Source: DASPKW01 sp038244055 | GTDB lineage: Bacteria; Planctomycetota; Phycisphaerae; Tepidisphaerales; Tepidisphaeraceae | Length of the DNA: 15,381 bases | Direction: 5' to 3' | Assembly (NCBI GenBank): GCA_038244055.1 | Contig: JBBRTW010000132.1 | Span: forward strand, 1-15,381 | Notes under the pieces: model-generated | What the model saw: only the letters and a program-made list of their open reading frames with translations | Database searches by the model: none | What the model was told of the DNA's origin: nothing | In this document: one piece after another, positions 13,219 to 15,381 of the stretch | How positions within the stretch are numbered: position 1 is the stretch's first letter | Layout: every line of letters begins with the position of its first letter | Position numbers and translations under genes: made by a program

Positions 13219-14412
13219 ATGGCCAGCAATCGCGGCGTCGCCTACGTCAAGCCCGGCGAAGTGCGGGTGGAATCCATCGATTTTCCCAAGCTGTACGATC
13301 CGGCCCAGAAGCGGAAGATCGAGCATGGCGTTCTGCTCAAGATCATCTCCACCAACATTTGCGGCTCGGATCAGCACATGGTCCGCGGGCGCACGACCGC
13401 GCCGGCGGGGCTGGTGCTGGGGCATGAGATTACGGGCGAGGTCATCGAGACGGGCCGGGATGTGATCTTCATCAAGAAGGGGGACATCGTTTCGGTTCCC
13501 TTCAACATCGCCTGCGGACGCTGCCGCAACTGCAACGAGGGGAAGACCGGCATCTGTCTGAACGTGAACCCCTCGCGGCCGGGCGCGGCCTACGGCTATG
13601 TCGATATGGGCGGATGGGTGGGCGGGCAGGCCGAATATGTGCTGGTGCCCTACGCCGATTTCAACCTGCTGAAATTCCCCGACAAAGACAAGGCGATGGC
13701 CAAGATCAAGGACCTGACACTGCTCAGCGACATTTTCCCGACGGGCTATCACGGCGCGGTCACCGCGGGTGTCGGGCCCGGGTCGGTCGTCTACGTCGCC
13801 GGCGCCGGGCCGGTGGGTCTGGCCTGCGCGGCATCGTGCCATCTGCTGGGGGCGGCCATCGTGATCGTCGGCGATATGATCAAGGACCGCCTCAAGCAGG
13901 CCAAGTCCTTCGGCTGCGAAACGATCGATCTGACGCAGAACGCCACGCTGGCCGAGCAGATCGAGCAGATCGTGGGCGTTCCCGAGGTCGATTCCTCGGT
14001 GGATTGCGTCGGCTTCGAAGCGCACGGCCAGGGGAAAGATGCCAAGGTCGAGCGCCCCGCGACGGTTCTGAATTCCATCATGGAAGTGACCCGCGCCGGC
14101 GGCGCGCTGGGCATTCCGGGGCTGTACGTTACCGGCGACCCGGGCGGCGTCGACGACAACGCCAAGATCGGCATGCTGGGCATTCGCATCGGGCTGGGCT
14201 GGGCCAAGAGCCATTGCTTCGCCACCGGCCAATGTCCGGTCAAGCGCTACAATCGCGCGTTGATGATGTGCATCCTCAACGACAAGATCAAGATCGCCAA
14301 AGCCGTCAACGTTCAAACCATCAGCCTGACCGATGCGCCCAAGGGCTATCGCGATTTCGACAAGGGCGCGGCCAAGAAATTCGTCATCGATCCCCATGGG
14401 ATGGTCGCTTAG
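13219..14412 (+). CDS. fdhA: Glutathione-independent formaldehyde dehydrogenase
   Basis: A 397-residue zinc-dependent medium-chain dehydrogenase that closely matches the Pseudomonas putida-type formaldehyde dehydrogenase/dismutase in length (about 398 residues) and motifs. It oxidises formaldehyde to formate with tightly bound NAD+. The catalytic zinc region is NICGSDQHMVRG with C48, then GHEITGE with H69. The structural zinc uses C99, C102, C105 and C113 (CGRCRNCNEGKTGIC). The Rossmann motif is VYVAGAGPVGLACA, followed by AIVIVGDMIKDRLKQAKSFG. Family-specific segments include GWVGGQAEYVLVPYADFNLLKFPD and SVDCVGFEAHG. Just 10 bp separate it from the formate dehydrogenase gene, so the two should be co-transcribed and act in series. 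It detoxifies and oxidises formaldehyde in the cytoplasm without glutathione. Confidence 0.92.
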   Translation: MASNRGVAYVKPGEVRVESIDFPKLYDPAQKRKIEHGVLLKIISTNICGSDQHMVRGRTTAPAGLVLGHEITGEVIETGRDVIFIKKGDIVSVPFNIACGRCRNCNEGKTGICLNVNPSRPGAAYGYVDMGGWVGGQAEYVLVPYADFNLLKFPDKDKAMAKIKDLTLLSDIFPTGYHGAVTAGVGPGSVVYVAGAGPVGLACAASCHLLGAAIVIVGDMIKDRLKQAKSFGCETIDLTQNATLAEQIEQIVGVPEVDSSVDCVGFEAHGQGKDAKVERPATVLNSIMEVTRAGGALGIPGLYVTGDPGGVDDNAKIGMLGIRIGLGWAKSHCFATGQCPVKRYNRALMMCILNDKIKIAKAVNVQTISLTDAPKGYRDFDKGAAKKFVIDPHGMVA

Positions 14413-14422
14413 GCGAGGCTGA

Positions 14423-15381
<959 letters not shown>

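Overview
The window is a GC-rich bacterial chromosome segment of 15.4 kb with no tRNA, rRNA, CRISPR array, integrase or transposase that I can see. The gene mix suggests a planctomycete or a relative from the same superphylum: a toroid plus DUF4159 envelope protein, a lone divergent GroES, a secreted type I sulfatase, a Tat-exported N,N-dimethylformamidase-like protein, and corrinoid methyl-transfer genes. The lineage is an inference from gene content, since no marker gene is present.

Left part (1-5544): an exported DUF4159-type protein (122-2407, +), a GroES-family co-chaperone (2425-2802, -), a Tat-signal N,N-dimethylformamidase-like protein (2907-4532, +) and an FkbM-type methyltransferase (4591-5544, -). 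The last two converge on a GC-rich hairpin at 4530-4551. A gene-poor stretch (5545-6017) follows and ends in a 30-nt-armed inverted repeat built from CACGAA units.

Middle part (6018-11410), the most interesting region: two divergent operons make up a corrinoid-dependent methyl-transfer system. Leftward, in transcription order, are a corrinoid protein, a homocysteine S-methyltransferase-family protein, a URO-D-superfamily methyltransferase and an unrecognised 62-residue protein with a strong ribosome binding site. Rightward are a DUF1638 protein and a compact [2Fe-2S]/ASKHA reductive activator of corrinoid proteins, which overlap by 11 bp. The likely chemistry is transfer of a methyl group from an unknown donor to Co(I)-corrinoid and on to a thiol acceptor, probably homocysteine. 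The activator would rescue oxidised cobalt.

Right part (11411-15381): tandem palindromic repeats lie directly upstream of a secreted sulfatase (11616-13013). A glutathione-independent formaldehyde dehydrogenase (13219-14412) follows. Ten bases after it starts the N-terminal part of a NuoG-like, molybdopterin-type formate dehydrogenase alpha subunit (14423 to the window end, cut off). These last two form a formaldehyde to formate to CO2 oxidation module. With the methyl-transfer operons, this makes one-carbon metabolism the main theme of the right two thirds.

Three different palindromic repeat families sit in the gaps around these genes: CACGAA, a HAERSEAS-type repeat and a TPALSR-type repeat. 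Bases 1-121 hold no gene that I can assign.
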